This document shows, in pieces, positions 1 through 14,326 of a stretch of 64,000 bases of DNA. This DNA comes from Cricetomys ansorgei. Lineage: Eukaryota; Chordata; Mammalia; Rodentia; Nesomyidae. The stretch lies in the NCBI GenBank assembly GCA_026225945.1, contig JAMJFZ010000199.1, positions 67,186,501 to 67,250,500 on the forward strand, written 5' to 3'. Made by a program: the position numbers and the translations under genes. The notes beneath the pieces were generated by a model that saw only the letters and a list, made by a program, of their open reading frames with translations, had not been told where the DNA came from and ran no database searches. Within the stretch, counting starts at the first letter, position 1. Each line of letters opens with the position of its first letter.

Positions 1-189
<189 letters not shown>

Positions 190-284
190 TCAAACAAACA
201 GGACTCAAAGTTTTCAATATAGTCTTACCATTCTAGTTCTAAAAAAGCATTAGCAGGGTTTTTGGCTGGCAATGATCTTCTTAC

Positions 285-398
285 CTTCCTCACATCCATC
301 TAAGATATCCCAAGATTGGTAGTCTGCTTTGCTGAGGAACTTGTCCAGGGTTGCACCTCCAATTAGTGGAAAGTAATAACCACTATGCTGCCGAAAGG
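285..398 (-). other. Exon-like block, probably MIR-derived; unproven cryptic exon
   Basis: The minus strand has an acceptor (CCCTTTCTTAG) at 399-400 and a strong donor (GGAAG|GTAAGA) at 284-285. They enclose 114 nt that are open in one frame, reading FRQHSGYYFPLIGGATLDK and so on, with the frame closing soon after the donor. However, entering from the upstream FAM135B exon in its true phase meets a stop within six codons, so inclusion would truncate FAM135B. Parts such as 'cagcatagtggtta' and 'ccctggacaagttcctca' resemble the MIR SINE consensus. The likeliest reading is an old SINE with chance splice signals; a poison exon is possible. Confidence 0.3.
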
Positions 399-922
399 CT
401 AAGAAAGGGCTACAGATCTACAACTTGTACTTTTGAGGAAAATGTTAAATATATTCATCTATTACTCTAACATCATTAACTTTTTAAACTACTTAGAGTC
501 TGAGTTATATTTAGTGCAGCTGAATTAAGAGCCACCTTAAGTAGCTTTTTTCCCCCCAATTATTATGTAATACTGACAGCTTTTATCACTGTATAAGCCA
601 ATATAATTCACGAAGCATACTTTTCTATTCTCTATGAGGAAGTTTTAAAGGCTTAGATTTATTCTCCATAACCTAAACATCCTTCTATCAATAAGATTCT
701 GATTCTAGAGTCTGAATTAATTACTACTTTACAACTTAAAATTTGGGAAGGGCATAGGACTTTAATTTCTCATTTATGAATTCCTCAGAAGAGAGTAAAT
801 TCATGTTATTTCACAAAAGAAAAACGAATGAAAGTTTTATAATTTTTGTGTACAACAACTCAATCACTTTCCAATAAGAGAAGAACTTATGGGATTGTAG
901 GTTTGGGAGATGACTGAGCATA

Positions 923-965
923 TGTCTGTCTGTCTATCTGTCTGCCTGCCTGCTTGCCTGCCTGT
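923..965. repeat. (TCTG)n/(TGCC)n tetranucleotide tract
   Basis: Consecutive tgtc, tatc and tgcc units form an interrupted tetranucleotide microsatellite in the intron. Confidence 0.9.
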
Positions 966-1892
966 GGCTCTTTCTGTAGCAGCCTGAACTCTGGCCACTT
1001 ATCTCACTTCCCAGCTTGTTGACTACCTACTTCTATGAAATAGAAGTGTAGACCTGCACAGGTCCAGAACAAATTCTCTAAGAACTACATCATCATCATC
1101 AACAGAAGTGGCATGAGTTCAATACATACATGCGTATGTTTTGTAGCATATCTAGATTTCATAAAATATGCATATAAAATGTTAATTATGATAATAAATA
1201 TTAATTTTATAAACATGTTTATCTTATTAAAAATAAATATTTGTCAGTTTCCCATAAAGTGGGTTATTTTCCCTCTTATACAAGCTCTAGAGGCTGTTGC
1301 AACTTTATACCTTTTTGAATATTTAATTATCTGGATATTACATCTGGATATTTCAATACGATTTTGCTTCAGTCAGTTCTGCACTCCACCCTACCTTTGG
1401 TCTCCTAAGTATGTAATAGCGTAGTCAGAAGACATTGGCATGTGAGCTGGTGATAAGCCTGCCATATTCACCTTCAGTGTGGAGAGTCAGGCACCATCTG
1501 ATAGGCTGAGTACCTAGATAAAACTTGGATGTGCAGGGTGAACTTTTTCTTTTTTTTTTTTTTTTTTTCTGGAACCAGGATGCTTTTTTTCTCTTATTAT
1601 TTGGCATCACAATTCCAGGTTCTCCAACTTTTGTACCATGAGGCTCATAGAAGCACTCCTAACCTTCATATAGACAGGCCTTTAGCCATGAAACTGGTCC
1701 CCTAGTTCCAAGATCTTCAGATGTGGCTGAGCCACACTCCTACCTTCTCTGGCTTCTCTGGCTTCCTATTATAGCTGAGCTTGTGAGCCTGAACTTGAAG
1801 CTGATTCAGCTAAGGTAGCTGATCAACAAATCCCAAAGAACCCACTGTATCTTCTTCTGCAATGCTTCTATTACAAGTGCTTGCCATAGTAC

Positions 1893-1982
1893 CTTGCTTT
1901 TTACATGGGGGCTGGGGATCTGAACTCAGGTGTTCATGCTTACGTGGAATCCATTTTCATAACTGAGCAACCTCTCCAGCCC
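1893..1982 (-). mobile_element. B2/B3-type SINE fragment
   Basis: The 'gctggggatctgaactcag' stretch followed by 'caacctctccagccct' matches the 5' part of B2/B3 SINEs in reverse orientation. Only about 90 bp remain. Confidence 0.75.
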
Positions 1983-2094
1983 TGGAAGGAATAGCCTTTT
2001 AAATGCTAAACAGTGTTGTAGATGCTGCATGCAACTAATAACTGCTGAAAAGGTGAGAATTAGTCTCCTCCAGAAATGAGCCTCTTAATTGTTT

Positions 2095-2205
2095 ATCCCA
2101 TACAAAGTGGTCAGCCCCAATATCAGACATACAAATGACACTAAACAGACTTAGACTTAAATATATATATATATGTGTGTGTGTGTGTGTTTATATGTAT
2201 GTATG

Positions 2206-2237
<32 letters not shown>

Positions 2238-2400
2238 TATACACTCAATATATAAGTATATACACTCTATATTTTTTCAAGAAAAAAGAGACTATCAATT
2301 TGGTAATAAGAGAAAAATGGAAGTAGTTGGAGAGAGGGAGGGAAGATAAGAAGAAAAGTGATGGAATAATATTTTGATTAAAATTAAAATGTTTTGAAGT
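2095..2400 (+). mobile_element. L1 3' UTR/3' end fragment with embedded TA/GT tract
   Basis: The segment reads 'aaagtggtcagccccaatat' and 'caaatgacactaaacagact', then a TA/GT tract (2160-2272), then a G- and A-rich end. This is the layout of rodent Lx-type L1 3' UTRs ('tggtcagccctgaaaacata', 'cattatacagactgagcag'). The same layout recurs at 42740-43170. It is a truncated, non-coding end. Confidence 0.65.
2160..2272. repeat. (TA)n(GT)n(TA)n compound microsatellite
   Basis: Alternating TA and GT runs with GTAT interruptions sit inside the L1 3' end. Confidence 0.9.
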
Positions 2401-4479
2401 TAAACAGTGTTATAAAAATTAATACAGAAATTATAAAAATCAAAGTGTTGTCTCAATGTCCCCATTATAGAGGATGGCATAGCACCATGAATCTCTATAC
2501 CATCTTCTTTTTCCATAGCCATGTATTCTTCTTTATGGTGTGAAAGGCATCACTGAGACACTGAAAAAACAGAGAAGATGGCTGACGACACTCAGCCTTG
2601 CTGCAAGCCCAGGCTAAATCTCATGTTAACATGTTTCACAAATTGCTGTTGATGGCTGTCCAGTCATTTCATAACAAACACACATTCTTAGACTCAGGTA
2701 TACTGACAAAGCTAAGCAAACACACCTCCCTCCCATTGTATATTATAAGGTGTCCTGTGCTACCCTGGACCATCTCACTTATAAAGATCTATCTCAAATC
2801 TATCCACTGATTTTACAGCCTGCTGAAAGGTGGTGAAAATTCATTGATGACATGAAATCTCTTCTAGGCTAGAATATGATGGATCTTGACAGGTGAGTTC
2901 ACCTGTGCCTTTGCATACTGGCACTCCATCATCAATCTTGATGTTGGAGTGTTGTTCTGCCTCCTATGTGAAGAGGTGGTTAACTTCAAATCAGGGCTGT
3001 CTGCCTAGCTGTAATGCCCACATAAGCAGACCTGTCTCTGGGCACAGCTGCTAGCCTCATGCAGTCCCTGGCCAATATCCTAGCTAAAGACTCACTCTGT
3101 TGGCAGCACTTAGCATCTTCTTGTGATTTCCTTATTCTGAAATGAATTCCCTTTCTGTGTCTTGATGACATGGACAAAAGTTTATTTCCTATTGAGCAGA
3201 AACTCTCTGGTAATTTTTTCTCTACTTGATGCCTTGTTTTGATATTGATGGTGAGTTAAATGCCTAAAATATTGTCCAATCTATTTACTGTATAAGACAT
3301 AATCTCCTTGAGATCTTCAACCTGATTCAGATTCCCACTCCTATGTGGCATTCCCAGGGAGACTACCACTGACAAACACACCAGTATCTACACTTCTTAA
3401 ATTAATTATACTTCTCATCACCATTTGTTCAGCATGTCTATGTATTTGTACAAGAGGGATTTTGTCTTTTTGGTTCAGTGCTGAAGAGCCCACTGAAATA
3501 GTATCTGGAATACAGACAATACATACATACTTACTGAATGAAGGAATATCCTTTAATATCTAAGAAACTAGCCAAGAGAGGTTCAGGAATGCATACATAG
3601 TATAAGTAGACTCAGGAAATCAAAACGTGTAAATGGAATTTGTAAAGCTAAGGGCCAGCTTCATTTTCAGGCTAATAATACATGAACTGAAATTATCATG
3701 AATCTGAATTATTTTGTGGTGCACAAGACCACATATGGGCTAGTCCCTCCTGCCTCTCCCTCTTACCTTCCAGTTTCTGCTTCCCTCAATACCATTCTCC
3801 TCAAACTCAGAACATTAATGGAAGCTCTTCCTGCTATCAAAACAACTTTCACAGTCTGAATTGCTAGAACCCCAGACTGAGGTCAAATGCCACATCTTCA
3901 ATTTACTTTTTGTCTCATTATGGTGCCAAAATTAGTCCATGGCCACATATAAATTTGCCTAAAGGACAGTTGATGCCGTCTTGCAGGATCAAACTGTGTG
4001 TGTCTCTTTCTAGCTTCATACTTCATGAGAACTTATAAATAACCTGAAACACCATTGTGGGGCATTCACAGGACAAAAATCAGCAAATGATGTATAGTAA
4101 GTGGCTTGGTTTTGAGATTCTGAGAACTAGTGACTAACCATTTATGAGAACGCTAGCCATATCCATCCATTTCTCATTTCCTTTGCCCTTATCTTACTTT
4201 TTAAAAATTTTACACTTGTAACTGCCTGAATTAGTTAATTTATGCCTTGCCTGTTTGTCAGGTAGAATAGGCAACCAACTACACGACAGCATTCCTTACC
4301 TCATTTACTGTATACCTGGACAACTAATGGCCACTTATCAATCACTATTTACAATTACATCTCCATTAAGAGAGGAGGGTCTGCAGCTTGCACTATATGT
4401 ACCATATGCGTGAATGTTCTCACTTAGTCCTTTCATCTTTTACTTTTGACCATTTTGTGGTGAAGGAAACTATGAGTGG

Positions 4480-4903
4480 TGTATTCATTTCCTTTCTTGC
4501 TTCTGTGAAAAAAAAAATACCCTGCCAAAGCAGCTTAAGGGAGAAGGGGTTTATTTGGATCACATTTCTAGGTTATAGTCCATCGTTGCAGAGAAGTCAC
4601 AGCAACAGATGAAAGCAACTGGTCAGTCACAGTCCAGATTAGATAATAATGCATTCAGCTTGCTTTTTCTAGTCTTATATAATCCAGGGTTCCCTGTCCA
4701 GGGAATGGTCTCACCCAAAGTGGACAGGTCTTCCTACCTTGATCATTGTGACCAAGACAATCCCCATAGACATTCCCTCAGGCCAACCTAATCTAGACAA
4801 TCTGTTATTAGTATTCCCTTTCCAATTTATCCTAAATTTGATAAAATTGACCAAGAAAGAACCATCACAACTAGCTCCAGTTGAGATTAAACTGACAACA
4901 GAA
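4480..4903 (-). mobile_element. LTR-like repeat of the 'gtcaacttgac' group, reverse orientation
   Basis: The segment starts with 'ttgcttctgtgaaaaaaaaa', followed by 'gggtttatttggatcacat', 'atagtccatcgttgcagaga' and a terminal 'aactagctccagttgaga'. These are recognisable reverse-strand landmarks of a common rodent interspersed repeat whose sense end reads 'aataaaccctttctcc...tcacagcaa'. I do not assign the family name. Confidence 0.5.
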
Positions 4904-5015
4904 AAATAAAATTCTCAAGTAATTGCTCATTTTATACCTCTAGATACCCTGTGTTATGAGTATTTTGCACAGGTGTCTAAAAGGCTGGAATTCCAACCAA
5001 AGTGTGCATGGAGAG

Positions 5016-5345
5016 TGTGATGGTTAATTTTTATTGTTAACTCAATTGAATTTAGATCCCCTAGGAGATACACCTCTGGATATGTCTGTAAGCAATTTTC
5101 CAAATTGTAACTGAGGAGGGGAGATCCACTCTGAATGTGGTACCATCAATGTGTGGGTTCCCAGACTGAGTATGATGGGTCAAAAGGGGAAGTAAGCTGA
5201 ATATAAGCATTTCTTGCTCTGTTTGACTTAGATGCTATGTGACCACCTGCCTAACTCTCCTGCAGCCACGGCTTCCTCACAGGATGACCCTTCAAATTGT
5301 GTGCCACCCTTCCTTAAGTACATGCTCTTTGGTATTTTATTCCCA
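5016..5345 (+). mobile_element. ERVL/MLT2-like LTR fragment
   Basis: It begins 'tgtgatggttaatttttatt', the classic MLT2/MT2-type LTR start, and continues 'cctctggatatgtctgtaag'. The 3' half is diverged and the end is uncertain. Confidence 0.5.
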
Positions 5346-6490
5346 TAGTGAATTAATTAACACAGAGAGCAATGACTTCTGTGGCTTTCACTGCCACATG
5401 TGCTCACTCTTCCTTGAGAAACATGGTTCACACATAACACAAACTCCATGGTTTTTCTTCTATGGTGGAGACTTACAGGAATTTTTTTCTCTATAGTCCT
5501 GAGTTTCTGTATTTTGCTCAGTGACCCTCAAAGTTACATTTAAATTTGACAGATTTGTTCTTCCAATGCTAGTTTTAGAATTAGCCAGTTCTAGCCCCAG
5601 GCTGAAATGATGGAATGATTGAATAAATAAATGAATGAATGAATTGATATGCTTGTAGAAGATGCCAATATTGTCAAAACAAGCTATTTTCACAAGCAGA
5701 CACATTTTCTTTGCTGTCCCACTCACTTAAGAACCCAAGAGCAAAACTAAATGTCACTGTAGTTTGCATACAGAATGAAGCCTGTGGAGGAAACAGGGCT
5801 ATATACGTGAAGATGAAATATTTCCTGGTCTGTCTCATACAACACAAAAGTCTCTTTTGATAGATGCACTGTGGCTTCTCAAATATGGGTCCACTCACCA
5901 TTATTTTTATAGATGCAAAGATTATTCAAAAACAAAGTATTGGGGGCCAAAAGATCTTGGTGAGGTCTCTACCCATCTTCCCCAGGGAACCTACCCCTCT
6001 AACTTTCTTGAGTGCTTTTTAATTCTTTCTGGAAGAAGGCAATCTTAGAAAGGCATCAGTCCTCCCGATTAGAGGTCTTGAGCTTAATTATAATGGTAAA
6101 TAAATGTCTTAGCTACTGCATCATTGGGCTTTTCTGACATTGCATGTGGCCACACCACCTGCTTCTATTCATTTTGCAGAGGACTCAGCACAGATGTCTG
6201 CAGAGACTTAGAAGTCTTGATTTTTCTCTATAGAACTATAATGGCACACAATCACACAATGAAAGAAACCTTTGGCTATTGACCTTCCTGGCCACCTGCA
6301 GCTCCCGCCTCCCCAGTGTGAATACTTTCTTTGCCTGCACAGGGATTATAGACAGAGTGTGCAGAGGGGAGCAGAGTGTCTGTTTCACAGCAAGAGATGA
6401 AAGGAAAAGGAAGTCAGAACAAAGAAAGGGAGCTGAATGCCTTGGCTGGCCACTTTAACAGGGTGAAGTGGGTGTGCAATTTATTACTTA

Positions 6491-7459
<969 letters not shown>

Positions 7460-7780
7460 TCAAAAGGTGTCAGTCAAAGGCATAGCTCTATGGTGCTACT
7501 CCAGTTCTACCCTGGGGATTTTTAACAAATATTATGCTCTCTTTCCTTTCCCACCCATGCTATTAAAATGTGGTATCGTAGCATGTGTCTCACTCTATAG
7601 AACACAGAATTGTGTTATCCTGTCCCTTGGAATGTAGGAGTTAAGGGAGGCAGCAATGAGAAAAGCAAGTTATTTGGCAGTTCCTGTATATAGATTAATA
7701 ACCAGAGCCCATGGTCTATACAAGGTTATCCTGTATCTACCCCCAATCTAGCTTCCCTCTTCATGGTTGTTTTTTGTCAC

Positions 7781-7948
7781 TTTTTGTTTTTTTGGTTTTT
7801 TTTTTTTTTTGAGACAGGGTTTCTCTGTTGTAACTCTGGCTGTCCTGGAACTCACTCTGTAGACCAGGCTGGCCTCGAACTCATAGAGATCCATCTGCCT
7901 CTGCCTCCCAATTGCTGGGATTAAAGGCATGTGACACCCCTATCTGGC
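7781..7948 (-). mobile_element. B1 SINE
   Basis: A poly-T run is followed by 'gagacagggtttctctgttg', 'gtagaccaggctggcctcga' and 'ctgggattaaaggcatgtg'. This is a near-complete B1 in reverse orientation and one of the best-preserved in the window. Confidence 0.95.
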
Positions 7949-10900
7949 TTCTTCAAGCACATTTTAAGTGCAACTTATTTCTAGATTTCCAGAAATGTCT
8001 TGTCTAGTACATCTCTCCTTTTATATACAGTCCCTGCCCATTTTCACCTCTCTACCCCAAATTTCTGATCTCATGACCTCAGAACCTAATTTTTCCAAAT
8101 ATTAGCATCCAAGCTTTGGATTCCTTCCTTGTGGTCTTTGCACTATTGCACCAAAAGAGAATCACCCATAGCATCCTCAGACCCACATACCCAGAGCAGT
8201 GGTCCTCAGGCATTTTATACATGCTTCAAATTCAATCCATAAAATCATCTTTTACATAGAACAGTAGAAATATCCTTTCACAGAAAGTAAAATGACAGTT
8301 AAATAATAGAATGTCTAAAATCTCACTGAGTTAAGATTCAACTGAAGGACTATCTAACCACCAAACTCCTAGTTCTCCCTCAGCACGTATTTAAAAATAT
8401 CTCCAGAGATAAGATAGTCCTCATAGCCCCAGAATACTTAACTAACCAGGTCACTGGGCAAGCTCTCAGTGGCTTTGATCCATCATTATCTTCTTAACCA
8501 TTACTTCTCACTTTTTAGGGAGGATCCCAGGGTGCCTTAAATACAATGTGAGTCAGAACAATGTGAGTGGGTCTGGAGCCTTTGGAGAAGACTTTTCATA
8601 AGAACATGTTGGACAAGTAACTGTGGTTTAGAATGGGGAAAGACATAGTCTAAGGCAGCAACTTGAATTATGGGAAGATTAGAAGATAGAATGCTTTTCT
8701 GAGGAGTAACAAGAAGCCCGCCCACTGAGCTGCAGCCATTGAGCTGCAGGGTTCATCATTACACAGCAAGCAACTAGTGAGCATCTTCTTGTCTTGCTTG
8801 CCAGGAGGACACATGATGAGTGAGAGAAAGTCTCTGTCTTTGTAATAGCAGAGATAGGAATTCATGACAACAGTGGTATAGGGCTTTCAAAATGCCATGG
8901 CCATTCAAAGTCGATCTCCTTCCCACCTTTTTCCTGTGTCTCAGTTTCCTCACTAAACACACAAAGCTTTCAGATACAGTTTTGTAATTGTTATTGGACT
9001 GAGGTTTGAATCTGGAGGAAGGCAAAGTAAGCAGGTGAAAGGAGGTATCAAAGAGTCAGAGAGCAAAGATGTCTGCCACATAGTGAGGGTCTTAACACTT
9101 GGAGACTCCAACCTTATTATTATGACTAGCTTCCAGATGCAAAGATAGTTAAACACAGCATCTTCTAAGAGATGCACTCACCTTTTTATGACCATCGACA
9201 GCCTAGTCCCATATAGCATCATGAGAGGTCATAGACAGGGAAGGAGGGATGCGGAGGAGTGGACCTGAGAGTCAGGACACATTAATGGGAAAACTTCCAG
9301 GCTGGGAAGTGGGACTTTCAAATTCAATCCAAGTAGTTCATATTTGGATTCCTCTGTCAGAATATTCACTGACAGCCCTCTACTGTATCACATTTCCTCT
9401 AGAAATGATTCCTGCCTAACCCAAAGTTAACACACTTCTTACCCAATGCACAACCATTGTCGCAGTCAAGCTGACCTACCTATAGCAGCAAGCCTAGGCT
9501 TGTTTATTTGCAACACCAGACCATTATTCAGGCAGCATTCAATCTTTGGAATGCCTTGTCCTTGCCTCTTATCTTCTGATTTACTTTCTTGCCTTCTTCA
9601 TCACTTTGGCACAGTCTATCATCAACCATGGAATGACTAGGGAATCAATTCTGCTTCCCTCTATTCCTAAGGACAGTATTCTATGCTGTCAATCTAAAGT
9701 TTATCTTTTCTCTTGAACTCTTCTGAACAGGTGTCCTTGACCTTCACACATATTCTTTGTGATCCCTTAACAAGTGTAGCTTGCTGTGCTGCCACTGTCT
9801 CAGTTTGTCTGCAGTTTGAGTTTAACCTCTCAGTATCCCTACTTACAGCACAGTAGCTATTGGATACTCTGAATTCAGAAACCCTTTATTGCAAAAATAG
9901 ATGGGTTAGCATCCTTGAGAGATGTCCCATATCTCAATCACATAGCCCTGGCCTGCTGGGCTTCTGATTCTGCCCTTCAAGCAACCATCTCCAGCATAGT
10001 GGCACTGGAAGACACAGCATGAATTCTGAGCTCAGCTACCAGAGGTAAAGAGAGAAAAAATAAAACTATTCATTAAATCAGTCTTTAGGAGAATTATTTT
10101 CTCCCTAGTTGGTTATAGAAATGGCTTCAGGTGAGGTTACAGAGGTTTCTAATTAAGCCACAGGAGGCCATTCCTATCCTCTCTGCCACATGGACCAGTG
10201 TAATTACATATAACAGGTGTGGATGTCTTTCTGCAGCAGGTGTGGAAGGGGCTTTACCTGCTAACAAGCCAGCAATCTTGGCCCACTGCTGTCACAGGTG
10301 AGTTCTCTGCAACAATGCTCAGCTACTTACCTTTACTAAAGCCTTGATGATCTGGGCTCTAACCACACTCACTCCTCTGCTCCCTTTCTCTGTTTATTCT
10401 ATGCTCATTTTGTGCTACAGGGTGTGCTACATTCCAGAAAGCCAAATATAAATGTAGCCTGGAAGAAGCATGCCATTCCATGATAGTTACATACTTAGCT
10501 GTAATACACCTATAAAGTACTTTAAAAGAGATGTATCCTGGGTGTCAGGTAGAGGCCGTGGAAAACTTCCTAATGACATGATATCTACATTCTGTCTTCC
10601 AGGATATCAATCTTCTTCATGTTTCCTGAACACTCTGGGCTCTTGCAGAATGCTTCTCCATACCAGCTGCATGTGACAATCACTGAGAGTCTCAGGTCTG
10701 TCCATGTATCTACAGAAGTCAGCAGCCATCTCAGAATCTCTGAGGTACAATCCAGATACTAGAACTTTAAAAATGCTTCCCATATCATCCTAGTGCATAA
10801 CCAGGGTTCTACCCCTGTTGCTTGACTACAACCCCCTGCCTTAGTTCCTTGTTGGTATATAAAGTGAACCTCAGTAGTTCATGTGTTAAATGTTTTGTTC

Positions 10901-11478
10901 CCAGTTAGTGTCACTATATTGAGAAGGGATGGAAAAAATGGTTCCAATGGTATAACCATTATAATGGTATAAGTTTTGCCCCCAGGGGTTGCTGAAACAC
11001 ATGCAGTGTAAAAGTCCTATAGCATCTGATGGGTAGATGAAAGGAGATGACTGTGTTGTTGCCATCTGTGCTAAGTAATCGGATTGGATCTTCATTCTGT
11101 GGGTGATCAAGACTACTAGAGCTTAAACAAGAGCAGATTCCAGATGGTGTGGATGGCCACACTTACTGTTCTCTGTATAGGATGTTCTATGATGCAAAAA
11201 GGACATTCACAAAGTAGCTGCCACACAGGGGCATGCAGGCACAAGAGAAACCCCAGAAGACACAGCAATCCTGTGTCCTCAGTTGCCTGGTAGCTTCTTT
11301 ATAATCCAAGTTCTCATATACCCTGAAGAGCTACTGCTGGACTCCGAATGGTCTGGCTAGACCAGAGAGAAAGGGTGAACAGTGACAACAGAGATCATAG
11401 CAGAAGGAACACGAGTGTGTTGAGCAAGGCAGTAGAGACAGAAAATCTTCCACTCATCACTGGAAAGTGAGTAGAATG

Positions 11479-11502
11479 GTGTGTGTGTGTGTGTGTGTGT
11501 GT
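11479..11502. repeat. (GT)n microsatellite
   Basis: About 12 GT units in the intron. Confidence 0.9.
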
Positions 11503-11672
11503 TAGAGGAGCCATTTTGGGGCTCTACCATCTTCTTTGTCTCCTCAAATTCAAGAACAGTGCCTCCATAGCAGGAGCTGGCTCATGTGGCCCACCTAGAT
11601 GAGGGTGTCCTCTCAGATCATCAGTCTTCTAAAGTTGTTTCCAGGCTTGAAGCACAGTATGTCCAAACCCTC

Positions 11673-12008
11673 TGTGATGGTTAATTTCAACTGTCAGCTT
11701 AATGGCATCTAGAATCACCTGGGAGACAGGCCTCTGGATATGTCTGTTGAGGATAGTCTTGAGTCTGTAAATTGAGGTGAGAAGACATCCCACCTACTCT
11801 GGATGGCATCATTTCCTCGGCTAGGATCCTGGGCTGTACAATGGGAGACAGAGAACTTATGGCCAGCATCCATAGCCCTCTGCTTCTTGACCTCAAGGTC
11901 CTACAGTAGGACCTCCTGGAGATGTGGACCAAAATAAACACTTTCTCCTTTAAGTTGCTCTTGATCTGGCGATTCATTGGAGTAACAGGAAAAGCAGCAG
12001 CTAAGACC
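11673..12008 (+). mobile_element. LTR-like repeat of the 'gtcaacttgac' group
   Basis: It starts 'tgtgatggttaatttcaact', has 'ctagaatcacctgggagaca', and ends with 'aaataaacactttctccttt' and 'agcagctaagacc'. The landmarks match a common rodent repeat with MLT2-like start and TAAGAC end. The region is open over 115 codons on the other strand, but this is repeat, not gene. Confidence 0.6.
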
Positions 12009-13207
12009 CCTTCTGACAAGAGGCTTGGCCAACAAAAACAAAACAAAACCCAAGACTCACATTCTTGCTAAGTCCTTTTGGATATTTCCCTAAAAGAAAG
12101 TGACAACTCCAGGAACAACGACTGGATAACTTAATAATTCCCAAAAGTTCATGGGAATAAATACCAGACAATCTTTCAGATCTTAGAAAAATCATAGGTT
12201 GCTATACTAAAAAATTAAACAAAACCAAACAATGAGGCTTACTTCCCAAGTGATACTCAGAAAGCATCAGGAGACCCTTCACTGCCTTAGTAAGGGGCAC
12301 ACTACCCTGCTTGATTAATTTTGCAGGGAAGACCCTCATCATCTCCCCAGCATGGGCCCCAAATACATCTTTCCAGTTGAGCGTTTATATCTGAGTTTCA
12401 TATTCTCTGTGCTACAGCAAAGTTGGTACACATGCACATGCTCATGCTCACACTCATGTGTGACCGGGCTTCACACTGCTGTTATCTCAACCTGGAAGAC
12501 TACCCTTTCCTCACAGGTGTCGGACCCCCTCCTTCCTGTTCCTCAATGGCATCCTCACTTCCCAGCTAGAGTCAGGACCTTTGCTATCCTTTGTCTATAC
12601 TCCTGACTCTTGCACTGGCCATATGGGCAGAGTCTGATGTATCTCATAACAAACCAGTTTCTCACTAGGCTGTAAGTACTCGGTGGTCTCTTCCTTGATT
12701 TTATAGAAGGGATATCTGCGTGGCCAGTGGCCAGCACGTAATGATATGTCTGATATGTCTTATAAACATTTGCAATTTTCTCATACATCAAGTAAAGAGG
12801 CCCGAGGAGCACTGTGCTGCTAGAGACCTCTGGATTTTCCAATGTCTTAAATCACCTGAAACCATCCAACTCTGTCCACAATGGCAAGGCTTGAGATGAA
12901 TACATTCACTGCTGCTCATCATTTGCCAGCAGGTGGCGCTATTCCATCTCTAACCAGATCCCAGCTGTATAATTTGGAAGGGTTACTGAGGATCCAGCAT
13001 TTTTTTCTACCACTCAATCCTGAGGGTAGCCAATCTACTAAGCTCAAAGTAGGGAGCCAAATAGGCCCACCCATCCCCTCTTCTTCCACAACGCTTTTCA
13101 CTCCACCACCTCTCAGGGTTTTTTCAAAATAAAATTCTGCAACAAAATGTGGTTACAAAATAAATCCTGTAGCAGAAAGAGATCTCCTAAATTCAGTGGA
13201 ATGGACG

Positions 13208-13210
<3 letters not shown>

Positions 13211-13252
<42 letters not shown>

Positions 13253-13253
13253 A
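13211..13253. repeat. (CA)n microsatellite
   Basis: About 20 CA units with one GA interruption. Confidence 0.95.
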
Positions 13254-14286
13254 GGACATGAAAGTAGAAGATAAACTTAGGAAGAAGAATTTTAGCCAGA
13301 GAAAAAGAGGCATTAAAGAGGATAGAAGAGGATGAAATGAATAAAATTAATTGTATACATGTATGAGGCTATAGGAAAAAAAAAAGTAAAATGGAGACAA
13401 GCCTCCCACAGTCTGGGACTTTGCTGCAAGGGATGGAGGTGAGTATTAAGTCTCTTCGGAAATATGTCTGATGAAGTTATTGACAGCTCTGACCTTCAAA
13501 TGTCTCACCTACATCACTGCAGTCACCAGAGGGGACAAAATCATCAAGATGAGGATGTCCCAGGGACCAGAGCCACAGTGCTCAAATGTTGGCTACTATC
13601 AATTGCATGTTGTCAGTGTACCTTGTCAGGTTTGGTAATCTCATCCAATGGCTGCAAGTAGCTCAGAAACTTCAAGTAAGCCACACTTCTTTGTATCTAC
13701 TTATAATTTTGAATATGTCACCTGTAAGCACTTCCTTTCCTGTCCCTGGACATTGTGAGGAGATTGCTTTGGAAGCCTCACTGTTGTAAGTGTGGATTAA
13801 ACCCTAGTCACACTTCTTAAGTTTCCTCCTGTGAGATCACAAAGAGCATTTTAATCTTCAGTTCCTGGCAAGGAGCACCTCAAACCCCTGGAAACTCCAT
13901 AGTGATGGATGTGGTGGTGATTTTTGTTATTAAACCCTTCCTAACAAACTCATGAAGTGGTTCCTACCACCTTAGCCAGCTACAGGGTAGAGACTGCCTC
14001 CAGAATAAGCAGCTCATGGTTAGGAAGTAGGAACTGTCCAGAGATCTAAAGGAAGAGATAAGTGTTGGGAACTGAGTGAATCACTAATGACCAGTAACTA
14101 ATCAATTATGCCTCTTTCCTGGAGCTGTCATATGTGGGAGCAAAAAATGTGCTGTCTTTTCTATCAAAGGATTGTATGAGACAAATTTCATTAAAAACTG
14201 AAAAGAAGCCACTTGGCAGAAATTCAAATTCTTCCAGGGCCAGCAATTGCTAAAATTAGAATACATTCCACCGTTGCATCGTCTTC

Positions 14287-14326
14287 TCAGAGCTTGGCTT
14301 ATTAGAACTGTGAGGCCAAGCTCTGA
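14287..14326. other. Perfect 12-bp inverted repeat (hairpin)
   Basis: TCAGAGCTTGGC at 14287-14298 is the exact reverse complement of 14315-14326, with a 16-nt loop. A second, shorter inverted repeat (cccagt/actggg, 14371-14390) and a TGAGTCA AP-1-like heptamer (near 14335) lie just downstream. No repeat family is recognised. A role is not shown. Confidence 0.6.
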
